A DNA stretch of 54,347 bases, taken from Porphyromonadaceae bacterium UBA2751. GTDB lineage: Bacteria > Bacteroidota > Bacteroidia > Bacteroidales > Muribaculaceae. The position numbers were made by a program, and so were the translations under genes. The stretch lies in assembly GCA_002353285.1 (NCBI GenBank), contig DEJJ01000020.1, positions 1 to 54,347 of the forward strand, read 5' to 3'. Positions 16,675 to 24,830 of the stretch are shown one piece after another (the first letter of the stretch is position 1; every line of letters begins with the position of its first letter). A model generated the notes under the pieces. That model had not been told where the DNA came from, ran no database searches, and saw only the letters and a list, made by a program, of their open reading frames with translations.

Positions 16675-17922
16675 ATGGATAAGAAACAATTAAAGCCTTG
16701 TAATGTAAATGTGAGTTCGGAGACTGGCAGGCTGAGGGCTGTGCTACTGCATCGCCCCGGTGTGGAGATTGAGCGCATGACACCGCTCAATGCTAATGCC
16801 GCTCTCTATAGCGACATCCTTAACAAGCCTATTGTGGATGAGGAATACCGCAACTTCAGCGGCGTGCTGGAGCGCTGGACACAGGTATACTATGTGCAGG
16901 ACATTCTTGAGGAACTTCTCAAGGATGAGGCTGTAAAGACCAAACTGCTTGCCGACAGCCTAAAGGGATGCAATCAAAAAACTGCGAGAGTTATTGACGA
17001 GATAGCAGGTGATGACCCCAAGAAACTTGCACAAGTGCTCATTGAGGGCTGCGAAGATCCCAAGTGGGACGGCATGAGTGAGCATCGCTACCTGCTCAAG
17101 CCACTGTACAACTTGTTCTTCACACGCGACGCATCGAGTACGGTGTATGACCGCGTGCTCATCAACTCGATGAGTTTCGAGGTGCGAGAGCGCGAGTCGC
17201 TCATCTATGAGGCAATATTCAAGCACTTCTTCGGTGTCGATACGCTCAATGCTATGGCGTGGAACCCATACGCTCGCACCGAGGGTGGCGACGTGCAGAT
17301 TGCCCGTGACGACATGCTGTGCATTGGGCAAGGCATACGCACCAACCGCAAGGGTATAGAATACTTGGCTCAGACCTTCGCCCGCGAGCGTGAGCATTTC
17401 ACTATCGTGGTCCAGGAGCTGCCCAAGGAGCCTGAGTCGTTTATTCACCTTGACATGGTGTTCACCTTCCTGGGCAAGCACCAGTGCATGGCCTTTGAGC
17501 CCATGCTCAAGAAGACAGGCCTCTTTGCCGGCAAGGACACCACAATCATCACCATCGACCACGGCAATATAAGCTACAAGAGCGCACCTAACATTGTGGA
17601 TGCACTCAACAGCCTTGGCTGGGAGATAGAGCCTGTGATAGGCGGAGGTAGTGACCCATGGACCCAGCTGCGTGAACAGTGGCACAGCGGTGCCAACTTC
17701 TTCTCGCTGGGCGATGGCAAGGTGCTTGGCTACAGGCGCAACACCCACACCATCGAAGCCCTTGACCGTGCTGGCTTTGCGGTGCTTAATGCCGAGGACA
17801 TCGTGGCTGGCAAGGTTGACATGACACAGTATGAGAAATTTGTTGCCACCTTCCCAGGCAGCGAGCTGCCTCGCGCTGGTGGTGGTGCCCGCTGCATGAC
17901 CATGCCCATCCTGCGCGACTAA
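16675..17922 (+). CDS. arcA: arginine deiminase
   Basis: The 415-residue enzyme hydrolyses arginine to citrulline and ammonia, the first step of the ADI pathway. The guanidino-modifying fold motifs are present: LRAVLLHRPGVEIERMTP near the N-terminus, NLFFTRDASS with the catalytic Asp, EGGDVQI with the Glu, FIHLDMVFTFL with the catalytic His, and the C-terminal GGGARCMTMPILRD with the nucleophilic Cys. Length is typical (about 410). No arginine/ornithine antiporter gene is near, so the transporter must be elsewhere. Confidence 0.95.
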   Translation: MDKKQLKPCNVNVSSETGRLRAVLLHRPGVEIERMTPLNANAALYSDILNKPIVDEEYRNFSGVLERWTQVYYVQDILEELLKDEAVKTKLLADSLKGCNQKTARVIDEIAGDDPKKLAQVLIEGCEDPKWDGMSEHRYLLKPLYNLFFTRDASSTVYDRVLINSMSFEVRERESLIYEAIFKHFFGVDTLNAMAWNPYARTEGGDVQIARDDMLCIGQGIRTNRKGIEYLAQTFAREREHFTIVVQELPKEPESFIHLDMVFTFLGKHQCMAFEPMLKKTGLFAGKDTTIITIDHGNISYKSAPNIVDALNSLGWEIEPVIGGGSDPWTQLREQWHSGANFFSLGDGKVLGYRRNTHTIEALDRAGFAVLNAEDIVAGKVDMTQYEKFVATFPGSELPRAGGGARCMTMPILRD

Positions 17923-17950
17923 GTTTTTAGACGACAATTAAGGACAAAAA

Positions 17951-17986
17951 CACACCCGAGCCGCATTGAAAAACGGCTCGGGTGTG
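17951..17986. terminator. bidirectional terminator between arcA and the glycine-zipper lipoprotein gene
   Basis: A perfect 13-bp stem, CACACCCGAGCCG (17951-17963) and CGGCTCGGGTGTG (17974-17986), with a 10-nt loop, lies between convergent genes. Confidence 0.85.
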
Positions 17987-18007
17987 GTGTATTATGACTA
18001 ACGATAT

Positions 18008-18655
18008 TTATCGGCTGCGTGTGGCGATTTGGAATGAGCTCACGGTGTAGAGTTGGTCGCCATTAGAGAAGCTGATGTTGAAGTCGGCAACGCCGTTCTT
18101 GAGCTTCTTGGTAGCCACTACTTCGGCTTGATAACGCACGGCACGTCCTGGACCCAGCTCGCTCACGATGGCAGTGGGGGAGAGGTAGATTTGCTTAGTG
18201 CCCGAGACGGTGATAACTGGTGCGATGTCGTAGGCATATTCGTTACCTACGTTGCGGATGTCGAAGATGAGCTTAGCCTGTTCGCCGGCATCAATGCTGT
18301 TGTTAGTGATGCTCTCAACAAGTCGTATGTTCTCGATAACGATGTCGGCATAGGGGCTATAGCTGTTGTTCTGCTGGTAGTCGTTGTAGTCATAGCCGTT
18401 GTAATAGTCGCTGGTGCGGCTCTCCTTTGTGGTCTTGGGGGCTGTGGCTGCGGCACCCACCACGCCACCAATGGCCATGCCAGCCAGGCGGCCAATGCTG
18501 CTGCCTCGCCATCCGCCAGAGATGGCACCAATTGCCGAGCCAAACATGCCCCCCACGCTGGCACCTGTGGCCACGCCGTAGAACTGGCCTGCCGACTGGC
18601 AGCTACTCATCATTATCAATGCAGCACTAAAAGCTGCGATAAGTGTCTTTTTCAT
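18008..18655 (-). CDS. glycine-zipper lipoprotein of unknown function
   Basis: The 215-residue lipoprotein starts at MKKTLIAAF (ATG 18653-18655) with a lipobox ending SSC; an in-frame upstream ATG at 18664 adds only three residues. Residues about 25-75 are a Gly/Ala-rich double glycine zipper (GASVGGMFGSAIGAISG, then GRLAGMAIGGVVGAA), as in membrane-inserting or pore-like periplasmic proteins. A Tyr/Asn-rich linker (YYNGYDYNDYQQN) leads to a C-terminal beta-rich domain (IRNVGNEYAYDIAPVITVSG) resembling a CARDB/Ig-like fold. The gene stands alone between arcA and the cobalamin locus. Confidence 0.8.
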   Translation of the reverse strand: MKKTLIAAFSAALIMMSSCQSAGQFYGVATGASVGGMFGSAIGAISGGWRGSSIGRLAGMAIGGVVGAAATAPKTTKESRTSDYYNGYDYNDYQQNNSYSPYADIVIENIRLVESITNNSIDAGEQAKLIFDIRNVGNEYAYDIAPVITVSGTKQIYLSPTAIVSELGPGRAVRYQAEVVATKKLKNGVADFNISFSNGDQLYTVSSFQIATRSR

Positions 18656-18712
18656 AATAATCAATGTTTTATAATGTGCTAAAAATTATGTGTTTCGTTG
18701 AAATTTTGCCTG

Positions 18713-18744
18713 CTAAGTTACTAATAAACAAATAATGTGCCAAA
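18713..18744 (-). promoter_or_regulatory. promoter of the glycine-zipper lipoprotein gene
   Basis: On the minus strand TTTG (18744-18741), a 20-bp spacer and TAACTTAG (18720-18713) match the consensus with one mismatch. Confidence 0.55.
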
Positions 18745-18900
18745 TTTAATAGACTAACAATAGAAAAAAACGTCTAAATCGACCAAAAGAGTGGATAATA
18801 TTGCATTCTTTTGACCCCAAAAGTGGCAAACGGTTTAATAATAACGGCATAAAAAATAGAAAACTGTGGTCTATATAGCTGAAAACTAAAAACTTTTTAC

Positions 18901-18908
18901 TAATTTTG
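18901..18908 (+). promoter_or_regulatory. promoter -7 box of the cobalamin locus
   Basis: TAATTTTG fits TAnnTTTG immediately before the riboswitch. No TTTG is found at the ideal upstream spacing. Confidence 0.5.
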
Positions 18909-18911
18909 CAG

Positions 18912-19100
18912 CGCATTTTGGTGCTGTGCGGGCGAAAGTGTGCCCCGCAGTTAAAAGGGAATCGGGTGAGAATCCTGAACAGACCACGCTGCTGTGTTTC
19001 CCGCAACCAAGTTGCAGCACAATCACGACTATCGTCACTGTCAAGATAATGATGGGAAGGCGGTGCTGCAACGGGATAAGTCAGAAAACCTGCCACGATG
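18912..19100 (+). promoter_or_regulatory. cobalamin (adenosylcobalamin-type) riboswitch
   Basis: The conserved AGGGAATCGGGTGAGAATCC core, the CAGA..ACGCTGCTGTG segment, CCCGCAAC and a B12 box variant AGTCAGAAAACCTGCC (about 19079-19095) occur in the canonical order and spacing. It ends about 40 nt before the start codon of a BtuB-like TonB receptor, so bound cobalamin should switch off receptor expression. Confidence 0.93.
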
Positions 19101-19138
19101 CATAAATATTTTAACTGACTAACGGGGTTAAAAGAGTT

Positions 19139-21193
19139 ATGTTAAAACAAATAACAGTGACATTGCTGGCTATTGTTGCGTGCATCTTGGGCTCACAAGC
19201 TCAAGACACTAATGATGCGCCGTTAGGTCTCGACACTGTGCAGTATCTTGAGAATGTGGTAGTGTATGGTCGCAAACCATACGCCGAAGTGATCCCAGCC
19301 CAGACCCTCGCCGGCAAGAAACTGGAGGGCCTGAACAGTCACTCGATTGCCGATGCCATTCGCTACTTCTCGGGCGTGCAGGTGAAGGACTATGGTGGAG
19401 TGGGGGGCATCAAGACTATCGACATCCGCTCGATGGGAACCAACCACCTGGGAGTGTTCTACGACGGCATCCAACTTGGCAATGCCCAGAATGGCCAAAT
19501 CGACTTGGGCAAGTTCTCGCTCGACAACATCGAGGAGATATCGCTCTACAATGGTCAAAAGAGCGAAATATTCCAGCCAGCTCGCGACTTTGGTTCGGCC
19601 GGCACAGTCTACATCCGCACCCGTCGGCCCAAGTTCATGGGCAATAAGAACGACAACTTCAACGTGACCATGCGCACCGGCTCCTTTGGCCTCGCTAATC
19701 CAAGCCTGCGCTGGGAACATCGCTTTAAGCCCAATCTCACCATGTCGCTCAGTGCCGAGTACACTTACGCCACTGGCCAGTACCACTTTCGCTATCGCAA
19801 GAAGTTTAGCGACGGCACTATTGCCTGGGACACCACCGCCGTGCGCAAGAATGGCGATGTGCAGGCCTTCCGTGCCGAGGGAGCCATCTTTGGCACCCTT
19901 GATGATGGCAAGTGGAATGCCAAGTTCTACTACTACGACAGCGAGCGGGGCATCCCTGGCGCGATAGTCAATAATGTGTGGATGAACTCGCAGCGTCAGT
20001 GGGACCGCAACTTCTTTGTGCAAGGTGGCTGGCAGCAGCGCCTGAGTGAGAAATTTGAGACGATGGTCAACGCCAAGTATGCGCGCGACTTCATGCACTA
20101 CAACAATCCCGACACCACGTTGATGCTCATTGACAACAAGTTTTGGCAAGACGAGATTTACGTCTCAAGTGCTAATAAATACACCATCATGCCCGACTGG
20201 GACGTGAACCTGAGCGTTGACTACAAGTGGAACTATCTAAACTCCACCCTCACCAATTTTTCCTATCCACACCGTCACACTGCTCTCGTGGCACTTGCCA
20301 CAGCCCGCACCTGGCGCCGCTTCAAAACACAGGCGAGCTTGCTCTACACAATGATCAACGACCGCTACAAGACGGTGTATCAGGGCGAAACTCTGGCGCA
20401 CCACTCCAAGTGGATGCACAAGTTCACGCCGGCAGTGTTCATGAACTACCAGCCCGTGGAGCGCTACGACTTCTACCTGCGAGCGTTCTACAAACGCATA
20501 TTCCGTATGCCCACCTTTAACGACCTGTTCTATACCGACATGGGCAACGCCAATCTGCGGCCCGAGTATGCCAACCAGTTTGACCTGGGCTTCTGGTACC
20601 AGCGCTTGCGCGAGGATGGTTTCTTCACTGGCTTGAAACTCACCGCCGACGCCTATTACAACACCATCACCGACAAGATTATCGCCGTGCCAAGCGGTCG
20701 CGGCCAGTATCGCTGGACGATGATGAACATAGGCAAGGTGAGGATTATCGGTGTGGATGTCACGGCGCGAGCCACGATGCACATCGCCCGCGACTTCAAT
20801 GTGGATATAAACCTGAGTTACACCTACCAAAAGGCTCGCGACTACACCGATCCCGAGAGCACAGGCTATGGCGGCACCTATAAAGGCCAAATCGCCTACA
20901 TCCCCTGGCACAGCGGCAGCGTGGTGGGACGTGCCACTTGGCGCGACCTCGACGTGAACTACAGCTTCATCTATGTGGGCGAGCGCTACAGCACCAGCTG
21001 CAACGAGCGTGCCTATCATCAGCAGCCGTGGTACACTCACGACCTGAGCGCAAGCTACACCTTTGCTTTGGGTAGCACCAAGCTCAAAGTCGCTGCCGAG
21101 GTCAACAATGTGTTTAACCAGTATTACGACGTGATTATCAACTACCCAATGCCGGGGCGCAACTATAAGCTGATAGTGAAATTTGACTTTTAA
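19139..21193 (+). CDS. btuB: TonB-dependent cobalamin receptor, BtuB-like
   Basis: The 684-residue outer-membrane receptor has a signal peptide (cleavage near SQAQD), a plug domain (about residues 45-170: VVVYGRK, LNSHSIADAIRYFSGVQVKDYGGVGGIKTIDIRSMG, GFGSAGTVYI-like end) and a 22-strand barrel ending NVFNQYYDVIINYPMPGRNYKLIVKFDF with the terminal aromatic. There is no N-terminal carboxypeptidase-like domain, as usual for BtuB. The cobalamin riboswitch directly upstream and the BtuG-like lipoprotein gene 3 nt downstream make corrinoid uptake the best assignment. Confidence 0.9.
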   Translation: MLKQITVTLLAIVACILGSQAQDTNDAPLGLDTVQYLENVVVYGRKPYAEVIPAQTLAGKKLEGLNSHSIADAIRYFSGVQVKDYGGVGGIKTIDIRSMGTNHLGVFYDGIQLGNAQNGQIDLGKFSLDNIEEISLYNGQKSEIFQPARDFGSAGTVYIRTRRPKFMGNKNDNFNVTMRTGSFGLANPSLRWEHRFKPNLTMSLSAEYTYATGQYHFRYRKKFSDGTIAWDTTAVRKNGDVQAFRAEGAIFGTLDDGKWNAKFYYYDSERGIPGAIVNNVWMNSQRQWDRNFFVQGGWQQRLSEKFETMVNAKYARDFMHYNNPDTTLMLIDNKFWQDEIYVSSANKYTIMPDWDVNLSVDYKWNYLNSTLTNFSYPHRHTALVALATARTWRRFKTQASLLYTMINDRYKTVYQGETLAHHSKWMHKFTPAVFMNYQPVERYDFYLRAFYKRIFRMPTFNDLFYTDMGNANLRPEYANQFDLGFWYQRLREDGFFTGLKLTADAYYNTITDKIIAVPSGRGQYRWTMMNIGKVRIIGVDVTARATMHIARDFNVDINLSYTYQKARDYTDPESTGYGGTYKGQIAYIPWHSGSVVGRATWRDLDVNYSFIYVGERYSTSCNERAYHQQPWYTHDLSASYTFALGSTKLKVAAEVNNVFNQYYDVIINYPMPGRNYKLIVKFDF

Positions 21194-21196
21194 ACG

Positions 21197-22384
21197 ATGA
21201 GAAAAACATTATTCTATATAATAATTATCACGGCTGTACTGGCACTGCTTGGCTCCTGCCGCGAGGATGAGGAGATATACCTCAAGGAGGTGGTGCCCGT
21301 TACGCAGCCCGAATACACCTCGGTCGAGGGATTCTATCTCCTCAATGAGGGCAAGAAGGACTGGGACTTGGCATCACTTGACTATTATAATTATTCCACA
21401 GGAGAGTATGAGCGAGATGTTTATACCGATGCCAACCCAACCGTTGTTATGGAGCTGGGCGATGTGGGCAACGATATTGGCATTTATGGCAGTAAGATGT
21501 ATATGGTCATTAACCTTTCAAATAAGGTGGAGGTTGTAGATAAACGATCGGTTAAGCGAATTGGACAAATCAACATCCCCAACTGCCGATATATAAAATT
21601 TTACAAAGGTTATGCATACGTTTCGAGCTACGTGGGGCCTGTTGCACTTGCAGGTGAAGGAGGAAGCGATGATGATGTGTATCAGCTTGGCGCAGTGTTT
21701 AAGGTAGATACCACCACATTGGAAGTGGTGGATAAGTGTGTAGTGGGCCGTCAGCCCGATGAGCTCGATATTGTGGATGGCAAGATATATGTCGCCAACT
21801 CAGGTGGTTATTCACAAGGAGCAAAGATTGGTTATGAGAACACCGTTTCGGTAATAGATATAGAGACCTTCAAGGAGATAGAGCGCATACCCATCGCCAA
21901 CAACCTGTTAAGCTGCAAGTGCGACAAGCGTGGCATCCTGTGGGTGTCGTCGCGCGGCGACTATCATGGCAATCAAAGCATGCTCTATGCCTACGACACG
22001 CAGAAGCGGCGAATAGTTAAGACCCTTGACGTGCGCGTGGGCAACACTTGGATGGATGGCGACTCGCTCTATGTGATAAGCAACGAGTGGAGCGAGCTCT
22101 CGAGTGGCTACTCAAGTGGTACCTATAAGATAATAAACACAAAGACCATGGAGGTGGTTAATGAGAACTTTATCACCGATGGCAGCGATGCACGCATCAA
22201 CAAGCCCTATGGTGTGGCAGTGAATCCCATTACAAAGGACATATATGTGACCGATGGCCTGAACTACATTCAGCTTGGATTCTTGTATTGCTATGGTCAA
22301 GATGGCAAGATGAAATGGCGACTAAGAGCGGGCAACATCCCAGCTCACTTTGTGTTTTTGGGAGATAATATCAACGAGCATTAA
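21197..22384 (+). CDS. btuG: BtuG-like cobalamin-binding surface lipoprotein
   Basis: The 395-residue lipoprotein has a lipobox LLGSC (Cys21) followed by an acidic RDEDEE-like export region. The body is a beta-propeller of the YncE/DUF5074 type: repeated blades such as KVEVVDKRSVKRIGQINIPN, TTLEVVDKCVVGRQPDELDI and ENTVSVIDIETFKEIERIPI. In Bacteroides BtuG caps the BtuB receptor and captures vitamin B12 with very high affinity at the cell surface. The 3-nt spacing from btuB and the shared riboswitch support the same role here; ligand specificity is inferred. Confidence 0.85.
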   Translation: MRKTLFYIIIITAVLALLGSCREDEEIYLKEVVPVTQPEYTSVEGFYLLNEGKKDWDLASLDYYNYSTGEYERDVYTDANPTVVMELGDVGNDIGIYGSKMYMVINLSNKVEVVDKRSVKRIGQINIPNCRYIKFYKGYAYVSSYVGPVALAGEGGSDDDVYQLGAVFKVDTTTLEVVDKCVVGRQPDELDIVDGKIYVANSGGYSQGAKIGYENTVSVIDIETFKEIERIPIANNLLSCKCDKRGILWVSSRGDYHGNQSMLYAYDTQKRRIVKTLDVRVGNTWMDGDSLYVISNEWSELSSGYSSGTYKIINTKTMEVVNENFITDGSDARINKPYGVAVNPITKDIYVTDGLNYIQLGFLYCYGQDGKMKWRLRAGNIPAHFVFLGDNINEH

Positions 22385-22395
22385 TAATTACTACA

Positions 22396-23571
22396 ATGAG
22401 ACGAATAATACTATCAATTATTACAATGGCAATGGCAGTGCTGGTTTATGCACAGAACAAGCCTTACATCACTAAGGTTTATGACTTCATGCCAGCACCA
22501 GGGCAGTTCATCAACGAGTTGCCTTACACAGATGAACCGGTGTCGAAAGACTCACTATTGAGGCTTGTGGAAGATTGCATCTGCGGCTATGAAAAGCCCA
22601 ACGGCAAGATTGTGATTGCCGATGCCATGGTAAGCCTGGGTTCATTTGGTGGATATGTGGTGTTTGGTTTCGACCACCCGGTGGTGAACGTGAAAGGCGA
22701 GTACGACTTGCAAATATTAGGTAATGCCGCGCAGAACGACCAGCATGCCATCCTGGGTGGCTCGAGCGAGCCAGGCATCGTGATGGTGAGCCGCGACGTG
22801 AACTGCAATGGCATGCCCGACGACCCCTGGTATGAGCTTGCAGGCAGCGAACATAACCACCCCAAGACTCAGAAGCACTTTACCATTACCTATTACAAGC
22901 CCGACGACAGCCAGTTTGGTCCCCTTCAAACCGGACAATATCATGACCAGTACATACGCTGGACAAGCAATAGCGTTGACAGCATTCAGGAGGGCTATGT
23001 GCGCAAGAATAGCTTCCACAACCAGAGCTATTGGCCCCAGTGGGTAGAAGGCGAGACGTTGACCTTCGAGGGAACTAAGTTGCGCTGCAATGCAGTGAAT
23101 TTCTCGGCCACCAGCAACGATTGGCACCAATACTTCTTTGACTGGGGTTATGTGGACAATCGCCCTGATGAGCGTTATGGCTACAAGAATAACGTGACTA
23201 ATATCGATGCCGAGGAGCTCAACAAAGGTTTTAAACTTGACTGGGCTGTTGATGGAGATGGTAATCCAGTGGAGCTGAAGAAGATTGACTTCGTGAAGGT
23301 GTATAATGCCATATTGCAGGATTGCGGGTGGCTTGGCGAGACATCGACCGAGGTGGCTGGCGCAATCGACCTGCACCCCGATGCAGTGGCCGAGGCCGAG
23401 CCTGGCGACGTTAACGGCGACGGCTCGGTGACCAGTGCCGATGTGACCGCACTCTACAACTATCTGCTTGATGGCGACAGCAGTGCTACCATCAATGGCG
23501 ACCAGAATGCCGATGGCTCAATCACCAGTGGTGATGTCACAATGGTCTACAATATCTTATTAGGAGATTAA
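22396..23571 (+). CDS. secreted surface protein of the cobalamin operon with C-terminal dockerin-like module
   Basis: The 391-residue product has a signal peptide (MRRIILSIITMAMAVLVYAQ) and no lipobox. The main domain (about 20-330) starts with YITKVYDFMPAPGQFINELP and contains DRDVNCNGMPDDPWYELAGSE-type loops, a pattern I remember from Bacteroidales cobalamin loci annotated only as cell-surface protein. Residues 335-391 are two calcium-loop repeats (GDVNGDGSVTSADVT and GDQNADGSITSGDVT) of dockerin type. It lies 11 nt after btuG, so it is under the same riboswitch. It may help hold or present corrinoids, but that is inference from context. Confidence 0.8.
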   Translation: MRRIILSIITMAMAVLVYAQNKPYITKVYDFMPAPGQFINELPYTDEPVSKDSLLRLVEDCICGYEKPNGKIVIADAMVSLGSFGGYVVFGFDHPVVNVKGEYDLQILGNAAQNDQHAILGGSSEPGIVMVSRDVNCNGMPDDPWYELAGSEHNHPKTQKHFTITYYKPDDSQFGPLQTGQYHDQYIRWTSNSVDSIQEGYVRKNSFHNQSYWPQWVEGETLTFEGTKLRCNAVNFSATSNDWHQYFFDWGYVDNRPDERYGYKNNVTNIDAEELNKGFKLDWAVDGDGNPVELKKIDFVKVYNAILQDCGWLGETSTEVAGAIDLHPDAVAEAEPGDVNGDGSVTSADVTALYNYLLDGDSSATINGDQNADGSITSGDVTMVYNILLGD

Positions 23572-23573
23572 TC

Positions 23574-23625
23574 AATGCACAGTGCATAATGCACAATTCA
23601 TAATGCACAATTCGTAAAGCACATT
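23574..23625. repeat. simple repeat, AATGCACAAT type
   Basis: Degenerate head-to-tail copies of ATAATGCACAATTC fill the gap between the two cobalamin-operon genes. The same unit recurs at 7299-7320, 43450-43470, 43912-44000 and 54326-54347. Confidence 0.75.
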
Positions 23626-23662
23626 ATTAATTCATTTTATTAATTTATAAATCAATTTTTTT

Positions 23663-24640
23663 ATGAAGAAAACTTTTACACTTTTTGCAGCAGTCGCTCT
23701 GACTGCTTCGGCAGCAATGGCCGATGTTATCACGCTTGACTTGAGCAAGCCCATGAACCCCACATCGCTCGAGTATAACGAGCAAGGCATCTGGACTGGA
23801 TGCTACAACGACGTGGACTACACCTGGATGGAGTTTGGCGATGAGAATGGCGAGTTCCTGCTCTCGCACCTCATTGGTGGTGAAGGCTCATCGTGGGGCG
23901 GCATGTACTGGGACGGTTTCTGCCCTGCACAGGGTGGCGACATCACCGACTATGGTGTGGCTGGCTCGGGTGGATCGTGGACAACTAACTATGGCGGCTG
24001 CATGGCCGGAGGTGGATGTGTTATTAACGATGATGGTTCGGTGAGTGCCGATGCTTCGCAACCTTACTTGGTGGCTTATTACGGCTCATGGAGCCAGAAT
24101 CCCACCAATCAGGTGATGTTTGTTGACAAAGATGGCCACACCACCTTCAAGCCTGCAGGTGTGTATGTGTGCAACCATCCTTGGCCTTATTATGAAACCC
24201 TGAATGGTGATGCCAGCGCCAGCGCCTTCGATGAGGGCGACTATTTTGAGCTCACAGCTCATGGTGTTGATGCACAGGGTAACGAGACAACTACCAGCAT
24301 CAACCTTGTGGAGTATACCAACGGCGAGCTCAAGGCGTTGAACGACTGGACCTACTTTGACCTGTCGAGCCTGGGTGAGGTTGAGAGCGTTTATTTTACC
24401 TTGAACTCTACCGATGTGGGCACCTACGGCATGAACACCGCTGCTTACTTCTGCATGGATAAGTTCCAGGTTAATGACACTCCCACTGCTATTGAGAGCG
24501 TTAACACTGGTAAGCAGGTGGCAAGTGTTAAGTATGTGAACCTTGCCGGCGTTGAGAGTGCCACTCCATTCAATGGTGTGAACATCGTGGTTAAGACCTA
24601 CACCGATGGCACTCGCTCGAGCAGCAAGATGGTTCGTTAA
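23663..24640 (+). CDS. DUF4465-type secreted protein with type IX sorting tail
   Basis: The 325-residue protein has a signal peptide (MKKTFTLFAAVALTASAAMA) and a DUF4465-like beta-sandwich: WTGCYNDVDYTWMEFG, FLLSHLIGGEGSSWGGMYWDGF, then LNSTDVGTYGMNTAAYFCMDKFQV. The final about 40 residues (YVNLAGVESA to DGTRSSSKMVR) form a type A type IX secretion C-terminal signal. It lies 91 nt after the preceding cobalamin-operon gene and probably belongs to the operon. I recall DUF4465-type proteins in Bacteroidetes B12 loci, possibly equivalent to BtuH-class corrinoid binders, but cannot confirm that here. Confidence 0.8.
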   Translation: MKKTFTLFAAVALTASAAMADVITLDLSKPMNPTSLEYNEQGIWTGCYNDVDYTWMEFGDENGEFLLSHLIGGEGSSWGGMYWDGFCPAQGGDITDYGVAGSGGSWTTNYGGCMAGGGCVINDDGSVSADASQPYLVAYYGSWSQNPTNQVMFVDKDGHTTFKPAGVYVCNHPWPYYETLNGDASASAFDEGDYFELTAHGVDAQGNETTTSINLVEYTNGELKALNDWTYFDLSSLGEVESVYFTLNSTDVGTYGMNTAAYFCMDKFQVNDTPTAIESVNTGKQVASVKYVNLAGVESATPFNGVNIVVKTYTDGTRSSSKMVR

Positions 24641-24680
24641 AGGACTTTATTACCTCATCATTTTTTAAGAAACTTGGCGT

Positions 24681-24726
24681 AAGCCGAGTGGAAAAAGCAA
24701 AATTATTTTGGTTTTCCGCTCGGCTT
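24681..24726 (+). terminator. terminator of the cobalamin operon
   Basis: Fifteen-base arms AAGCCGAGTGGAAAA (24681-24695) and TTTTCCGCTCGGCTT (24712-24726) pair with a single G-T wobble. The right arm overlaps the spacer of the next promoter. Confidence 0.75.
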
Positions 24727-24738
24727 GCACTAATTTTG
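24707..24738 (+). promoter_or_regulatory. promoter of the second dockerin-bearing protein gene
   Basis: TTTG (24707-24710), 20-bp spacer, TAATTTTG (24731-24738) is a perfect match. Its spacer overlaps the upstream terminator's right arm, so termination and initiation are physically coupled. The leader is about 85 nt. Confidence 0.7.
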
Positions 24739-24830
24739 TATCTCAGAAATTGAAAAAATATAACCTTTCGTCCCTATTTTTTTATTTATTATTCTGATTT
24801 CAAACATTTTATTAACCAAATAACTATATT

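Noticed and set aside
18746..19096. 116-residue minus-strand open frame
   Set aside because: It runs through the cobalamin riboswitch, which explains the conservation of this region.
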